Positions 37,534 to 55,599 are shown, counted from the stretch's first letter. The stretch is 64,000 nt of DNA from Methanosarcina thermophila TM-1 (GCF_000969885.1 NZ_CP009501.1:1364001-1428000), one strand, 5' to 3'. Notes: a model not told the origin generated them from the letters alone. Made by a program: numbers and translations.

Positions 37534-38544
37534 TTAAACATTATCTCCTTTTTTAACCCAACCTTTCGGGTAAGTTCCGGTTTCCATTATAACTCGGATC
37601 GAGGTTGCTGCAAACCCTGTAGAGGCTTTAAGAATATCCTCTGTACTCATTTCAGCTTTTGCAAGGGCAACGAGTTCACCTTTAAGCGTAAATAGTGCTG
37701 TAAGATTCCCTTTTTTAAGGTTTGCATCAAGGCTTGTGATGCCAGGAACTGCCAGAGCGGCGCCGGAGCAGACGGCATCCACTGCACTGTCCCGCATGAC
37801 GATTTTGGGAAGGTGGGCTACAGCGGTTTCCATTGGCATGATTACCCGTCGGAGTTCAGACTCGTCACCATCTTCTTTCCAGAATACGTATGCATCTTTC
37901 AGATCCTGAAGCGTTATAAGTGTCTCCTCAGTAAAAGGTCCTGCCTTTGTTCTCCTGAGTTCCTGCATATGCCCGCCGCAGCCAAGAGCAAGCCCTATAT
38001 CATGGCAGAGTTTCCTGATATAAGTCCCGGCTTCGCAGCCTACGCGAAAGAGCACTGAACTGCCTTCAATCTCAAGCACCTCGAGATAATAAATCGTCCT
38101 TATCCTGATAACTCTCTTGACAGCGGATTTAACAGGAGGCATCTGGTAGATAGGTCCCGTGAATTCCTCACAGACTTCCCTTATCCGTTTTTGAGGCATT
38201 TCCTTATGAAGCTTCAGAAGGCAGATATATTCCTTTCCTGAAAGGCGCAGAGCAGGGACTGCCTTTGTAGCCTTTCCGAGTAAAATAGGCAAAAGCCCCG
38301 TAACCTTGGGATCAAGCGAGCCTGCATGCCCTGCCGTGCTCACACCAAGAATAGCCTTTACCCAGGCTGCAACTTCATGGCTTGTCGGTCCAGCTGGTTT
38401 ATCGATATTTACAACGCCTTTCTCAATGTATTCGAGGATTGGGCGTTTCTCAGGATAGGAACCATAAGATGGATTCGTCCAGGCACGGGACTTCTGGATC
38501 AGAATTCTTTCAGCTTCGGATGGCAATTTGCCGGCAGATGACAT
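37534..38544 (-). CDS. cbf5: tRNA/rRNA pseudouridine synthase Cbf5 (TruB family)
   Basis: A 336-residue archaeal Cbf5/dyskerin homologue, the catalytic subunit of H/ACA RNPs and also able to act on tRNA U55. NIDKPAGPTSHEV and the catalytic-Asp motif AGSLDPKVTGLLPI are in the first 90 residues. A C-terminal PUA domain (about 250-325) includes DSAVDAVCSGAALAVPGI and contacts guide RNA. The length and PUA domain match archaeal Cbf5 rather than bacterial TruB. It follows cmk in the cluster, after a 156-base gap. No clear Shine-Dalgarno precedes the ATG. Confidence 0.93.
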   Translation of the reverse strand: MSSAGKLPSEAERILIQKSRAWTNPSYGSYPEKRPILEYIEKGVVNIDKPAGPTSHEVAAWVKAILGVSTAGHAGSLDPKVTGLLPILLGKATKAVPALRLSGKEYICLLKLHKEMPQKRIREVCEEFTGPIYQMPPVKSAVKRVIRIRTIYYLEVLEIEGSSVLFRVGCEAGTYIRKLCHDIGLALGCGGHMQELRRTKAGPFTEETLITLQDLKDAYVFWKEDGDESELRRVIMPMETAVAHLPKIVMRDSAVDAVCSGAALAVPGITSLDANLKKGNLTALFTLKGELVALAKAEMSTEDILKASTGFAATSIRVIMETGTYPKGWVKKGDNV

Positions 38545-38700
38545 AGTTTTTCAAAAACTCCTGAATTGGATGAATAAATGTAAAACATCATTATGCTGAA
38601 TACTCATAATCGCTTTAATATATCAAGTTATATCAGGTTCCGGCAAATAAAACTCTACGCTTTATATAAAAATCCAGCCTTTGATAGAGCCCGCAGGAAA

Positions 38701-39243
38701 TTATTCTGGTCCCATAAGAGAATCGATAGCTGTCCTGAGAATGTCAAAAATCTGGTACTGGTTCCATTTCTCGGAGTCAATAATGATATCATAAATCGAA
38801 AGGTCACTTATATCAATATTATAATAATTCATATAACGGAGAGCTTCGGATTTTTCTCTCTCGACTGTTTTTTTAAGCTCTTCATCAAAAGATGAGGCTT
38901 TCTCCCGCTTCAGGATACGTTTTACTCTGACATGTAATGGAGCCTTTATCCAGATTTTGAGCACATTAGGGACGTCTTTAGCCATGTGACCGGCAAGCCT
39001 GCTTTCGAGAATCAGATTTTCCTGACTGTGGATAACAGCTCTCTGATTCTTATCAATAGCCAGGTCAATTGAAGGATCTTTTTCAGCCATAGCTCCGAAT
39101 TCTGCCAGGCTGATCCCTTTTTCCTTTGCAATTTTCCTGAAAACCTCACCTGAGGAGATCAGCTCAAGCTCATAGTATTCGGCAAGAAGTCTTGAGATTG
39201 TTGTCGTCCCACTTCCAGGAAGCCCACTAACTGTTATCCGCAT
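38701..39243 (-). CDS. cmk: Cytidylate kinase
   Basis: A 180-residue archaeal-type CMP kinase that phosphorylates CMP/dCMP with ATP. MRITVSGLPGSGTTTISRLL contains the P-loop near residue 8-16. ESRLAGHMAKDVPNVLKIWI is the CMP-binding region. It is 1 base overlapped with the end of the EMC3-like gene (TGATG), a coupling seen across archaeal ribosomal clusters. It makes nucleotide precursors near the translation genes, although there is no direct biochemical link. Confidence 0.93.
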   Translation of the reverse strand: MRITVSGLPGSGTTTISRLLAEYYELELISSGEVFRKIAKEKGISLAEFGAMAEKDPSIDLAIDKNQRAVIHSQENLILESRLAGHMAKDVPNVLKIWIKAPLHVRVKRILKREKASSFDEELKKTVEREKSEALRYMNYYNIDISDLSIYDIIIDSEKWNQYQIFDILRTAIDSLMGPE

Positions 39244-39887
39244 CAGACCCCACCGATATTCAGTGCCTTTCTGATAAGCTGGCTAACCCCTAGAGAAGAG
39301 ATAAAGTACCAGTATATCCAGTGCTGGAAGACCCAGAAAGCCTGAGAAGTCAGCAGCTGTTCACCCCAGAAAGGAAAAACCATAGTAGCATTCCCATGCC
39401 CGCTAATGTAGTAATAAGCCCACATGAAAAGAGGAAGGGAAATGATACTGATATAAGCCATTGGCTTGAACTGCTGCTTGGACATTTTCATCTGATCTTC
39501 CATCATTTCCTTACGCTGTTCATCAAGTTTTTTCAGCATATAGGTATTCTGGGAAAGTTGTGCCTCCCTGAATTCCTTCTGGAAAACCTTCACGCGTTCC
39601 TGAGTACTCCTCATGAGTTCCCAGTCAATTGTATACTTCTGGATAAGGGATGCATAAACAGCAGTAATAGCCGCCATTACAAAAAGAATTAGATGAAAAT
39701 TCTCCTCTCCGACCAGAGCAAGTATGGGATTCATTAAAATCCCGACAAATTCCCCGACAGCTGTCCTGAAACCCTGTCCGAGAACCATAATTCCAATCAT
39801 AAGGGAAAAACCTAGAGCCAGCAGAAACCGGTCTATTTGATTTTTTAGTGCCTCTGAAACCAAGATGTCCTCACCATTCAGGTTCAA
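39243..39887 (-). CDS. EMC3/TMCO1 (DUF106) family membrane protein, YidC-like insertase
   Basis: A 214-residue membrane protein of the DUF106 family, the archaeal relative of EMC3, TMCO1 and YidC/Oxa1. It has one N-terminal helix (LALGFSLMIGIMVLGQGF), a helix near residues 62-82, a cytoplasmic coiled coil (about 90-140: KVFQKEFREAQLSQNTYMLKKL) and two C-terminal helices. This layout matches insertases that help membrane proteins into the bilayer. Its place between secY-adk and cmk in the ribosomal cluster supports a role in co-translational membrane insertion. Confidence 0.88.
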   Translation of the reverse strand: MNLNGEDILVSEALKNQIDRFLLALGFSLMIGIMVLGQGFRTAVGEFVGILMNPILALVGEENFHLILFVMAAITAVYASLIQKYTIDWELMRSTQERVKVFQKEFREAQLSQNTYMLKKLDEQRKEMMEDQMKMSKQQFKPMAYISIISLPLFMWAYYYISGHGNATMVFPFWGEQLLTSQAFWVFQHWIYWYFISSLGVSQLIRKALNIGGV

Positions 39888-40610
39888 TAATTATTCTGAG
39901 ATCTTCAAACATAGAAGAATTCCATTAAATAAAGCTCGACAAGCTTAGATTATTGTAAAGTTCTGATAAATCAGCTCGATTACGGAGCCGGTTTTAAATG
40001 ATAACGCAAATTGTTCTGCTTAATAAGGATCGATGTATATATAAGTTATACTATTCTAGAAATTCAATTGACCCGACACTGTTCTATGAAATCCAATTAA
40101 CATGATACTGTTGACCTGAAAGCGTGGAATCGCTCGATTAAAAGCGCTGAGCTGAAACCGTTGCACTGCAACCCTTTTACGAAAAGGCTCGACCGAAAAC
40201 TTTTTTCTAAAAATTTTGATCAAAAATCGACATGACAGCGTGATAAACCGGCGCAACGGTTTCGCTCAAGCATTTTTTCAAAAGGCTTGTGATCAAACTT
40301 TTTTCCAAAAAGTTTGTGGTCAAGCAGTTTTTTGAAAAGGATTGCTGTGAAAAGGATTTTGGGGCAGAGGGTATCTTCGAATATTCTCATAAATTACCAT
40401 AAATACATTCAACTTGAGAACAAGAGATTGAATTTAAGTATATTACAGGAAAGCGGGACCAGAGAGCTTCAGAACCCTGAAAATCCAGAGTAAAAAGATT
40501 TTCCGGATTAGTTACATTTTTACTAGAATTCTAATTTTATATGCTGTACATATTCTGTTAGGTACTTTCGACAGGTATCTATGCAGCAGGAGATATTCCA
40601 CTTCCAGCAA
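39888..40610. other. Intergenic region with hairpin-forming repeats
   Basis: No protein gene is seen. A tandem array of palindromic repeats occupies 40265-40350, and a weaker copy occurs at 40186-40230. Between the adk-side regulator and the EMC3-like gene the DNA is AT-rich with a TATA-like stretch at 40530-40560. Confidence 0.4.
40266..40350. repeat. Three palindromic ~27-bp tandem repeats
   Basis: Unit 1 (40266-40292), unit 2 (40293-40319) and unit 3 (40320-40350) each follow TCAAnC-TTTTTTC-AAAAG-GnTTGTG. Each can fold on itself, for example AAACTTTTTT with AAAAAGTTT. A diverged relative lies near 40192-40225. The pattern resembles dispersed palindromic repeats of Methanosarcina genomes, but no database check was possible. 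Confidence 0.6.
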
Positions 40611-40889
40611 TTAAAGATACGTGCCGTCAAGTTTTTCCAGAACTTTTTTTCCTTCACTTGTCAGCGTGTATTTTTTCCATGTGGTCTTATCAGGAGTTAA
40701 ACACTGGATTAAGCCTTTACTCTCAAGTTCCTTTAAAGCATGGCTGATATTCTGTGTAGATCGGCTCGCCTCATGGGCAATACTCGAAGCACGAACAAAA
40801 GTATGCCTTTTCATGGAATCCATAAGAATCAAACGGCGGTCAACACTGATAACCCAGTTAACCAGTTCATCGATTGAGTTTTCAGTCAT
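40611..40889 (-). CDS. Winged-helix transcriptional regulator
   Basis: A 92-residue DNA-binding protein. It contains a MarR/ArsR-like winged helix: ASSIAHEASRSTQNISHALKELESKGLIQCL is the HTH with recognition helix, then a wing in KKYTLTSEGKKVLEKL. The start at 40889 (MTENSIDELVNWV) follows GGAGAAG by eight bases. A frame opening at 40937 would add 16 basic residues with no signal. No ligand domain is present. The target is unknown; the gene stands alone between adk and the EMC3-like gene. Confidence 0.82.
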   Translation of the reverse strand: MTENSIDELVNWVISVDRRLILMDSMKRHTFVRASSIAHEASRSTQNISHALKELESKGLIQCLTPDKTTWKKYTLTSEGKKVLEKLDGTYL

Positions 40890-41070
40890 ATTACAGCTTC
40901 TCCGTCGTATAGTTCTTGTTGACATAAACAGCCGCATATTATTTAAATACTAATTGTTTGAATCAAAAGGAGAAGAAAGAAGCGGAGGCTTTTTATTTGA
41001 CATGCCTAGTGAAGAAAAAATAGAAAAGCTAAGGACTTAATAAAAGAAAAAGAAAAGGGAAATGAAGGCT

Positions 41071-41721
41071 TCATGCAAATTTCGCAAGGATTGCCTTTAT
41101 ATCTTCAAAAACCTCATCTATGCCTTTGGTGCCATCAAGAGATACCAGGAGACTCTTTTTTGCGTAATAATCAATAAGCGGCTGAGTCTGCCTTTTATAA
41201 ACAGTAAGGCGATTCTTGACAGCCTCTTCTTTGTCATCGTCCCGCTGGAAAAGTTCACCGCCGCAAACATCACAGATACCCTCCTTTCTCGGTGGGTTGA
41301 AGGTTCTGTGATAGCTCGCGCCGCAGTTACCGCACATAAGACGGCCGCTTACTCTCTCGACAAGTTCTTCATCAGGCACTTCAAGGTTGAGGACAACATC
41401 TATAGGCTTGTTGATCTCATCAAGGATGGTTGCAAGAGCATCAGCCTGGGGTATAGTCCTTGGATATCCATCAAGGATGAAGCCTTTTTCACAATCCTTT
41501 TCCTTCAGACGGTTCTTAATAATCCCTATAAGCACCTCATCAGGAACAAGTTCTCCTTTATCCATATATTCCTTTGCTGCAAGCCCAAGCTCGGTTCCTT
41601 CCCTAACATTCGCCCGCAAAATATCCCCTGTGGAGATCTGCGGGATTCCGTAGAAATCAACCATTTTTTTGGCCTGGGTACCTTTTCCGGCACCCGGGGG
41701 CCCAAAGATTATTATATTCAT
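41071..41721 (-). CDS. adk: Adenylate kinase, bacterial (zinc) type
   Basis: A 216-residue adenylate kinase balancing AMP, ADP and ATP. GPPGAGKGTQAKK is the P-loop, LDGYPRT is the NMP-binding motif, and the LID domain has a four-Cys zinc site (MCGNCGASYH with ICDVCGGEL). Many archaea use a different short trimeric adenylate kinase; this long zinc-LID form is the bacterial type, known in Methanosarcina. It lies 79 bases after secY on the same strand, as in many bacterial spc operons. Confidence 0.95.
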   Translation of the reverse strand: MNIIIFGPPGAGKGTQAKKMVDFYGIPQISTGDILRANVREGTELGLAAKEYMDKGELVPDEVLIGIIKNRLKEKDCEKGFILDGYPRTIPQADALATILDEINKPIDVVLNLEVPDEELVERVSGRLMCGNCGASYHRTFNPPRKEGICDVCGGELFQRDDDKEEAVKNRLTVYKRQTQPLIDYYAKKSLLVSLDGTKGIDEVFEDIKAILAKFA

Positions 41722-41800
41722 TCGAAAATCCCTGTGTCCGTATCCTTTTTAGTTTATTACTTTACACCTAACTCGATTCCTTTTCAAACTCAAAAGACCC

Positions 41801-43279
41801 TTACTGCTCCCCGAAGAAGGAACGGATCATCGGGTGCATTTCCATCATCTGCTCGGATGCTATATCCTCGTACAGTCTATACACGATACTCACAGTAAGC
41901 AGCAGCCCTGTACCGCCAGCACCTCCAATGGTACCTAGCAGACTTGCAACCAGCGTAAGAATTCCTATGAAAGCTCCACCTATTACGGTTACTTTCGGGA
42001 TATAACGCTGCATGACCTTTTCAATACTGCCGATGTTCCGCCTGAAGCCTGGGATCTGCATGCCAGAATTAAATATCTTCTGGGCTGTAGGCTTTGCACC
42101 CATGCCTGTAGTCTCTATCCAGAAGAGGGCAAAGACAATCCCGCCTCCAATAAGGAAAAGCGCATCTATGAAAACATGAAGTGCAATCTGCCAAGTAGCA
42201 GGCGCAGCAACCCCATAGCTTGCAAAGGACTCCCGCACGAGAGATGGAATCCAGTCATAGGGGCTGTTTATTGGAGCAAGATAATACATAATCCCGTTAA
42301 GCGGTGTTGACCCACTGAACTCACCAAGGAAATTAATTCCCCGACTTGAGAGAATAATCCCTACCATCTGGATATTAGCTTGAAGAGCGCGGACAAGGAT
42401 CATTGGCAGCACTGAGGAATATATAAGCTTGACAGGGAAGCGCCCCCTTGCACCTCTTACTGCGCTGTGAGCGAGAGGGATTTCAATCCTCGTACTCTCA
42501 ACATATACCACAAGCAGGAAAATAGCAACCGTGCTCAGAAGCGCCAGAATTCCTCCTCTGATCAGCATGAACATCACGCCTTCTCCAGAAAAGAGATAAT
42601 CTGCCCCGACATTCTGGGCGATGTAAACCCATTTAGGAATCAGCCCTATGGGGAGCCCTGTTTCATCAGGTTGCCAGTTTAATATTCCTGTAACAATCTG
42701 CTGGGAGATCCCCGCAACAATGAAAAGCCCGACTCCTGACCCGATACCCCACTTAGAAACCACCTCATCCATGAATAGGATCAGTGCACCTCCAATAAAG
42801 ATCTGGACAAGGAGCAGGAAGGTGATTACTCCCAGGCCTACACCAAGAACAGAAGCAAGCCCTGGATCTGGCTGGATATACCCACCAAGTAGCTGCGGCA
42901 GAGCCTCCAGCACGATCATAACAAACACAAGGAACTTCTGAGCTCCCTGGAAGAATGCCTGGTCTCTGGGATCCGACAGGTCCAATTTAATAATTTCTGC
43001 TCCAACAAGAAGTTGCAGGACAATCGAAGCCGTGACAATGGGCCCGATACCTAGAAGAATAAGGGATCCAGACGCACCTGCAAAGAAGGCACGGTAAGAT
43101 TCAAAAAGGTCAACCGAATCCTGGGACATCCCAAAGAGCGGTACATTTGCCAGAGCAAAGTACAGCATAAGGACTCCCAGAGTCCACCAGAGCTTATCCT
43201 TAAAATGGACATGTTTTTCCGGACTTGCTACTGCAGGTAACTTGTTAAAAAACGGTTCTAACGTATCCCTGAGAGTCAT
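41801..43279 (-). CDS. secY: Protein translocase subunit SecY
   Basis: A 492-residue ten-helix channel protein of the Sec61/SecY family. It forms the lateral gate and pore through which secreted and membrane proteins pass, with SecE and SecG/Sec61beta encoded elsewhere. GSGVGLFIVAGISQQI, IPLAHSAVRGARGRFPVKLIYSSVLP and the C-terminal QMMEMHPMIRSFFGE are recognisable conserved cytosolic segments. It is 143 bases after uL15, the standard position at the end of the spc-like cluster. Confidence 0.95.
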   Translation of the reverse strand: MTLRDTLEPFFNKLPAVASPEKHVHFKDKLWWTLGVLMLYFALANVPLFGMSQDSVDLFESYRAFFAGASGSLILLGIGPIVTASIVLQLLVGAEIIKLDLSDPRDQAFFQGAQKFLVFVMIVLEALPQLLGGYIQPDPGLASVLGVGLGVITFLLLVQIFIGGALILFMDEVVSKWGIGSGVGLFIVAGISQQIVTGILNWQPDETGLPIGLIPKWVYIAQNVGADYLFSGEGVMFMLIRGGILALLSTVAIFLLVVYVESTRIEIPLAHSAVRGARGRFPVKLIYSSVLPMILVRALQANIQMVGIILSSRGINFLGEFSGSTPLNGIMYYLAPINSPYDWIPSLVRESFASYGVAAPATWQIALHVFIDALFLIGGGIVFALFWIETTGMGAKPTAQKIFNSGMQIPGFRRNIGSIEKVMQRYIPKVTVIGGAFIGILTLVASLLGTIGGAGGTGLLLTVSIVYRLYEDIASEQMMEMHPMIRSFFGEQ

Positions 43280-43422
43280 CGATTACACCATTCAAAATAC
43301 AATTTACTTATAATTTTTAAAATGTTAGATTACGTTTTACCGTAAGTCAATGCTAATATAGTACATCTAATATGAAAAAGTTACCAAAAGAATTAAAATA
43401 AGTAATGTCAGAGTGACACTAC

Positions 43423-43845
<423 letters not shown>

Positions 43846-43855
43846 TCAAACCACC

Positions 43856-44317
43856 TTATCTCATTTTGTGCAGGAGCGCATTGATATTCTCACCATGATC
43901 TCCGAGCGTGCCGCCCTGCTGTACGGTCCTTTTAATCCCAGCATGCCCTTTTCTTGGAGGGTGAAGCCTGAAAACAGGTTTCAGCTTGGGAACAGCCTTA
44001 AGGGTAGTTTCTCCTGCAATTACAGCCTCTGCAAATGCCTGAATAGAATCATAGGCTGTGTTTTCCCGTATATATTCCTCGGTCAGGCGGGTGTTGCCTT
44101 CGAGTCTCCCACGCTTTTTGAGGATCTCTGCGAGGGTTTTTGCGTCAACTTTCCCATAGGCGACGTAATCCTTAACCTTCTGAATCATACCTTTGTAGTG
44201 AGGAGTCTCGGGCACAACCACACAGTGGTTAACTTTGTGCAGGCGAAGCATCTTCATGGTATCCTCAATGGTATACCGGACGTTTACCGGGCCTCTCAAC
44301 CTTACAACTGCATACAT
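43856..44317 (-). CDS. rpl30: 50S ribosomal protein uL30
   Basis: A 153-residue archaeal-length uL30 (bacterial forms are about 60). The core is [34 protein letters not shown] at the N-terminus (shown here as family landmark: VRLRGPVNV and LHKVNHCVV), then an archaeal extension ending [16 protein letters not shown]. It starts one base after uS5. Confidence 0.95.
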   Translation of the reverse strand: MYAVVRLRGPVNVRYTIEDTMKMLRLHKVNHCVVVPETPHYKGMIQKVKDYVAYGKVDAKTLAEILKKRGRLEGNTRLTEEYIRENTAYDSIQAFAEAVIAGETTLKAVPKLKPVFRLHPPRKGHAGIKRTVQQGGTLGDHGENINALLHKMR

Positions 44318-44318
44318 C

Positions 44319-44945
<627 letters not shown>

Positions 44946-44954
44946 TTAATCACC

Positions 44955-46376
<1,422 letters not shown>

Positions 46377-46386
46377 CACAACCACC

Positions 46387-46917
46387 TCAGGGTTTCTGCA
46401 CGATGTAGATTCCATCCTGGAAAACCCTCGGGTCGAATCTCCTGATCTTCGTCTTCTGTTCAATGTTTGCGGCAGTCTGCCCGACGTCTTCCTTGTTTAT
46501 TCCGGTGATAGTTACCTCGTTTCCGGATACCTTAACCTTTGTTTCGCCAAGGATTTTTGCAACTCTCGGCTTCTTTTCTCCAAGGAAGTTTCCGATTATG
46601 AAGGACTTACCATCAACTTTTACTTGCATGGGGAAGTGAGAGTACACAATAGACATTTTGCACTCAAATCCTTCATTTACGCCTTTGATCATGTTTTTGA
46701 TGTGGGAAGTAAAGGTGCCTACCATTGCTTTCTGTTCTTTCCTGGAGGATACTGCATCCACCACTACTTCGCCCTCTCTGACGTCGATCTTGACCCCTGG
46801 GTACCAGAGCTTTCTTTCGACAGTTCCCAGGGGACCCTTCACTGTAAGCACATCCTGAGAGAAAGAGACGGAAATTCCTTCAGGAATCTCTATTGTTCTT
46901 GCAATTTCCTTAACCAT
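46387..46917 (-). CDS. rpl6: 50S ribosomal protein uL6
   Basis: A 176-residue protein near the factor-binding site of the large subunit. Two uL6 domains are visible: [21 protein letters not shown] at the N-terminus (as landmark IPEGISV) and [29 protein letters not shown] in the second half. It follows uS8 by 17 bases. Confidence 0.95.
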   Translation of the reverse strand: MVKEIARTIEIPEGISVSFSQDVLTVKGPLGTVERKLWYPGVKIDVREGEVVVDAVSSRKEQKAMVGTFTSHIKNMIKGVNEGFECKMSIVYSHFPMQVKVDGKSFIIGNFLGEKKPRVAKILGETKVKVSGNEVTITGINKEDVGQTAANIEQKTKIRRFDPRVFQDGIYIVQKP

Positions 46918-46934
46918 TTCCTGTTTCCTCCAGC

Positions 46935-47490
<556 letters not shown>

Positions 47491-47988
47491 TTACATGACC
47501 TCCACGCCATAGTTCTCGCTAAGGAAAGCAACTGCATCCTCAACTGTAACCCTGTGGTTTGTCGGGATCTTCTTTTTTGCGATCCTTCTCTTGCAGATTC
47601 TTTCTCCGGGGCGTTTGATAACAACTGTTACATCCATTCCGAAAACCCCGATATTCGGGTCATATTTCATGCCCGGAAAATCCGTGTGTTCTTCAATTCC
47701 GAAAGAGACGTTTCCAAGGGAATCAAACTGGGACCTGACCAGAGTTTTGCCAACTATGCCCAGAGCTGTCTCAAGGAATTCCTGGGCTTTCTGGCCTCTC
47801 AGGGTCACCTTGCAGCCAATGGGTTCTTTCTTTTTAATCGAGAAAGCCGGAAGAGTCTTTTTGGCAAAGCACCTGACAACTTCCTGTCCTGTGATAGTCC
47901 TGAGGATCTCCTCGGCATTTACAAGACGCTGCCCACTTTCTCCAACACCCATGTGGACAATAACCTTTTCAACAGTTGGAGCGCGCAT
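47491..47988 (-). CDS. rpl5: 50S ribosomal protein uL5
   Basis: A 165-residue 5S rRNA-binding protein at the central protuberance, contacting P-site tRNA. It starts [19 protein letters not shown] and contains [19 protein letters not shown]. The ATG at 47988 is four bases after the eS4 stop; an ATG at 48042 would overlap eS4 by 50 bases and add non-family residues. Confidence 0.94.
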   Translation of the reverse strand: MRAPTVEKVIVHMGVGESGQRLVNAEEILRTITGQEVVRCFAKKTLPAFSIKKKEPIGCKVTLRGQKAQEFLETALGIVGKTLVRSQFDSLGNVSFGIEEHTDFPGMKYDPNIGVFGMDVTVVIKRPGERICKRRIAKKKIPTNHRVTVEDAVAFLSENYGVEVM

Positions 47989-47992
47989 AGGA

Positions 47993-48700
47993 TTACTCAA
48001 TTGCCTCACCACCGAGCCTGATCTCAGGTTTGTCTTCACCAATTACAAACACGTAATCTTCAATAGTCTCGAAATCGGTTTCCCCGGAAATCGCGACTGT
48101 ATTGTGCCTAGAACTCTTAACTTCCTTGATTTCTTTAATTGTTCCGATTTCTCCGGAGTGCTGTCCGCCTACCACCATTGCCAGGTTGCCGACCTTGAAC
48201 TTAAGGTGCTTTATTATCTTCTTGTCAGGCACGGAAAGAATCAGAGAATCCTTTGTGCTATATTCGTTAGAGCCAAGAATATTGGCCCCATCATTCAGGT
48301 TAAGCTGCACCTTTCCTCCTTTGAGGATAGTCTTGTTGTTAATCCTGCACAGCTTGTTAACGTTTGTCTCGCTCAGTTTGTAAAGGGTAAGACGCCCCTT
48401 TTCATCCTGGAGCACTCTGTATGTTTCATTTATGAGCGGGAGCGAAATTACATCAAAAAGCCCTACAGGGAACCTGAGGTCTTTCCTGGGAATGCCGTCC
48501 ACAAGAACTTTACCTTCCGAAAGAATTCTCTTACCTTCTCTACTGTTATCTACGAGCTTGAGAATGTCGCGAATAATGATTCCTAGCGGAAGACTGCGTG
48601 CCTTGCTGTGAGGCCCCGGGCGGGTGGTGGAGACCCACTTATAACCTTTTTTCCCGACCTTCCAGCTTTTTGGAATTGCTAATCTTTTCTGGTGTGTCAC
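47993..48700 (-). CDS. rps4e: 30S ribosomal protein eS4
   Basis: A 235-residue archaeal/eukaryotic small-subunit protein. [20 protein letters not shown] opens it. An S4-like RNA-binding domain lies near residues 40-90, and a KOW motif near [19 protein letters not shown] (about 175-193). It follows uL24 by 15 bases. Confidence 0.96.
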   Translation of the reverse strand: MTHQKRLAIPKSWKVGKKGYKWVSTTRPGPHSKARSLPLGIIIRDILKLVDNSREGKRILSEGKVLVDGIPRKDLRFPVGLFDVISLPLINETYRVLQDEKGRLTLYKLSETNVNKLCRINNKTILKGGKVQLNLNDGANILGSNEYSTKDSLILSVPDKKIIKHLKFKVGNLAMVVGGQHSGEIGTIKEIKEVKSSRHNTVAISGETDFETIEDYVFVIGEDKPEIRLGGEAIE

Positions 48701-48715
48701 AAAAAATCACCTGGC

Positions 48716-51245
<2,530 letters not shown>

Positions 51246-51701
51246 TCAGCGCACCTCGGAAAGAATCATCTCGATATTTACAGTTTCTGTGTCTTTAGGA
51301 GTGGCTCTTCCTCTTGCCCTTGGCATGAACCCGCGAATTGTCCTTCCGCGCTGGATAGCAGCGTGGGATATGACCATGTTTGCGGGCTCAAGACCCTTAT
51401 ATTCGGCATTGCTTTCTGCATTCTTCAGAACCTTGAGGATCTCTTTGGAAGCATTGACAGGGTACCTGCCTGCAGCCATCGGACCTTTTCTGTGTCCTGC
51501 TCCATCATGGTGCCTCTTGAAGGGTACAGCCTGTTTTAAAGCAATTACATCTTCTAAAAACTTTCTTGCTTCGGGGACTTTCATGCCCTTAATTTTGCAG
51601 CAGATTTCACGGGACTTTTTAGGCGAAATATGTAGTTCAGAACCCATAGCCTTAGAGGTGGTCTCAGGGTCTGCCTTAACTGAATAATCAATTCTTGCCA
51701 T
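51246..51701 (-). CDS. rpl22: 50S ribosomal protein uL22
   Basis: A 151-residue exit-tunnel protein. [20 protein letters not shown] is the N-terminal helix region. The long beta-hairpin that lines the tunnel falls near [16 protein letters not shown]. Gene order uS19-uL22-uS3 is the S10-type order. Confidence 0.96.
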   Translation of the reverse strand: MARIDYSVKADPETTSKAMGSELHISPKKSREICCKIKGMKVPEARKFLEDVIALKQAVPFKRHHDGAGHRKGPMAAGRYPVNASKEILKVLKNAESNAEYKGLEPANMVISHAAIQRGRTIRGFMPRARGRATPKDTETVNIEMILSEVR

Positions 51702-51712
51702 TCCCTCTCACC

Positions 51713-52135
<423 letters not shown>

Positions 52136-52138
52136 TCA

Positions 52139-52855
52139 TCAGCGCTTCATTCCGGTTCTTCTGGCTGCAATCAGTCCGACCTTTCTTCCGGGCGGAGCAT
52201 TTCTGCTAACCGTTATGGGCTTGCCCGGGTGCTTCCAGGCACCTCCACCGAACGGGTGGTCGCGCGGGTTCATGGCAATACCTGAAACCCTGGGATACTT
52301 TGCAGCTCTTGTTTTCAGTTTATGGTATTTCTTTCCAGCTTTAAGCCATGGTCTATCAACCCTGCCACCGCCTGCAACAATACCAACAACTGCTCTGCAC
52401 TTTGGATTAAGCCATTTAATGGTACCTGAGGGCATTGCCACTGCAGTCCTGTTAGGCTCATGAGTCACGACAGTTGCGTATACTCCTGACGAGCGTACGA
52501 ATTTACCGCCATCATTTGGCTTTGACTCGATATTGCAGATAAAGAAACCTTCAGGCACATTCCCGATAGGAACTATGTTTCCAGGCTTAATCTCGGCATC
52601 GTCTCCACACTTTATTGTGTCCCCTAATGCTATCCCTTCGGGAGCCAGCATGAGAAGCTCTTCTCCATTTTCAAAGCGAACTTTTGCAATCGGAGCTGAG
52701 CGAGCAGGGTCATGCTCGATATCAATGACTTTCCCCTGGATCGATGTGTTTTCATCAACACGGGGATGCTTCAGTTCTGCCTTGTATTTGTGAGAAGGAG
52801 CTCTGTAGGTTGGAGTGCCTCTGCCCCTGTTCTGTGATATTAATCTTTTACCCAT
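52139..52855 (-). CDS. rpl2: 50S ribosomal protein uL2
   Basis: A 238-residue protein near the peptidyl transferase centre, needed for subunit joining. [15 protein letters not shown] at the start (as [16 protein letters not shown]) and [20 protein letters not shown] near the end hold the conserved His. Archaeal length. Confidence 0.97.
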   Translation of the reverse strand: MGKRLISQNRGRGTPTYRAPSHKYKAELKHPRVDENTSIQGKVIDIEHDPARSAPIAKVRFENGEELLMLAPEGIALGDTIKCGDDAEIKPGNIVPIGNVPEGFFICNIESKPNDGGKFVRSSGVYATVVTHEPNRTAVAMPSGTIKWLNPKCRAVVGIVAGGGRVDRPWLKAGKKYHKLKTRAAKYPRVSGIAMNPRDHPFGGGAWKHPGKPITVSRNAPPGRKVGLIAARRTGMKR

Positions 52856-52865
52856 ACCTCACACC

Positions 52866-53114
52866 TCACATAAGTCCTATCCGGGTTGCAATCTCGTGTG
52901 CCGATTCGGGATCTTCGAATGTCAGGATTGCTTTTTTCGTACCCTTCATGGTAGTCATCGTCCGCACGGATTTTACTTTGAATCCGTACAGTTTCTCAAC
53001 GTCTTCTGCGATCTGCTTTTTGTTTGACCTGGGATCCACGATAAACTGAAGCTTGTTTTGATCAAGCAGCATCATCGCTTTTTCAGTAACAAAAGGATAG
53101 AAAATTGAACTCAT
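52866..53114 (-). CDS. rpl23: 50S ribosomal protein uL23
   Basis: An 82-residue tunnel-exit protein and SRP docking site. It begins [20 protein letters not shown] and has the [14 protein letters not shown] motif. Its start overlaps the uL4 stop by four bases. Confidence 0.95.
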   Translation of the reverse strand: MSSIFYPFVTEKAMMLLDQNKLQFIVDPRSNKKQIAEDVEKLYGFKVKSVRTMTTMKGTKKAILTFEDPESAHEIATRIGLM

Positions 53115-53872
53115 TGGAATGCACCTTCCAGTTTCTTAATTGCGGATTCTGTCCAGATAGTAAGGCGCCCTGCATGTGTACCAGGTGCGAGCAGCTCGGC
53201 ATTCAGTGAGTCCACAGTTGTAACGTCTACTCCTGCAAGGTTTCTTGCAGCCTTCAGGATAGGGGCATCTTCCCCTGCAACAATAAGGATACTCTTTTTA
53301 TTCTTGTATTTCCTGCCTCTGAGTTTTCCACGACCTGCACGGATATGCTTTCCGTATTTTGCCCTGAGCACATCGTCATAGACTCCGATAGCCTGCAGGA
53401 ATTCTATTACCTGCTTTGTCTTTTCAAGGTCTTCGAAAGCGTTTTCTGCAACGATCGGAAGCTCGGCATCAAAGATGTGACCTCTAAGGCTTACGAGGGT
53501 TGGGTCTCTGGTTGCTGCGATTGCAGAGCGGATTGCATAGCGGCGTTCCTTGATATTGATTTTCTCACTCCTGTCAGCCTCAGGCTTTGGTGGGTGGGCT
53601 CTTCTTCCACCTCTTGCTTGCGGAACTCTTGCAGCTCTGCTGCTGTTTACAAGCCTTGGTACCTGGGCAACTCCACGTCCTGAACCCCAGGATCTTGCAG
53701 AAGTGTCCATTCCTGCATAGAGACGGGGACCGTAGGGCTGAAGCCTGTTTGCCTGTGCCGCAAGCACTGCCTTTTTGATCAGATCAGGGCGGTAGTCCAC
53801 ATCAAACACATCAGGCAGCTCGATTTCCCTGATAACCTTTCCTGTAAGGTCTAATGTTTTTGCTGTAGCCAT
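53111..53872 (-). CDS. rpl4: 50S ribosomal protein uL4
   Basis: A 253-residue archaeal uL4. [20 protein letters not shown] opens it; the internal loop with [20 protein letters not shown] reaches the tunnel constriction. I use the ATG at 53872, which follows GGGGTGA at the end of uL3; the ATG at 53881 would overlap uL3 and adds only MNK. Confidence 0.95.
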   Translation of the reverse strand: MATAKTLDLTGKVIREIELPDVFDVDYRPDLIKKAVLAAQANRLQPYGPRLYAGMDTSARSWGSGRGVAQVPRLVNSSRAARVPQARGGRRAHPPKPEADRSEKINIKERRYAIRSAIAATRDPTLVSLRGHIFDAELPIVAENAFEDLEKTKQVIEFLQAIGVYDDVLRAKYGKHIRAGRGKLRGRKYKNKKSILIVAGEDAPILKAARNLAGVDVTTVDSLNAELLAPGTHAGRLTIWTESAIKKLEGAFQ

Positions 53873-53877
53873 CTTGT

Positions 53878-55560
<1,683 letters not shown>

Positions 55561-55572
55561 TAAGGGTATATC

Positions 55573-55583
55573 TAATATATAAA
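55573..55583 (-). promoter_or_regulatory. TATA box for the ribosomal cluster
   Basis: Minus-strand TTTATATATTA, with start expected near 55550. No nearer TATA-like element was seen before the uL3 start at 54891. Confidence 0.4.
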
Positions 55584-55599
55584 GCCTTTGCAGGCGAGA

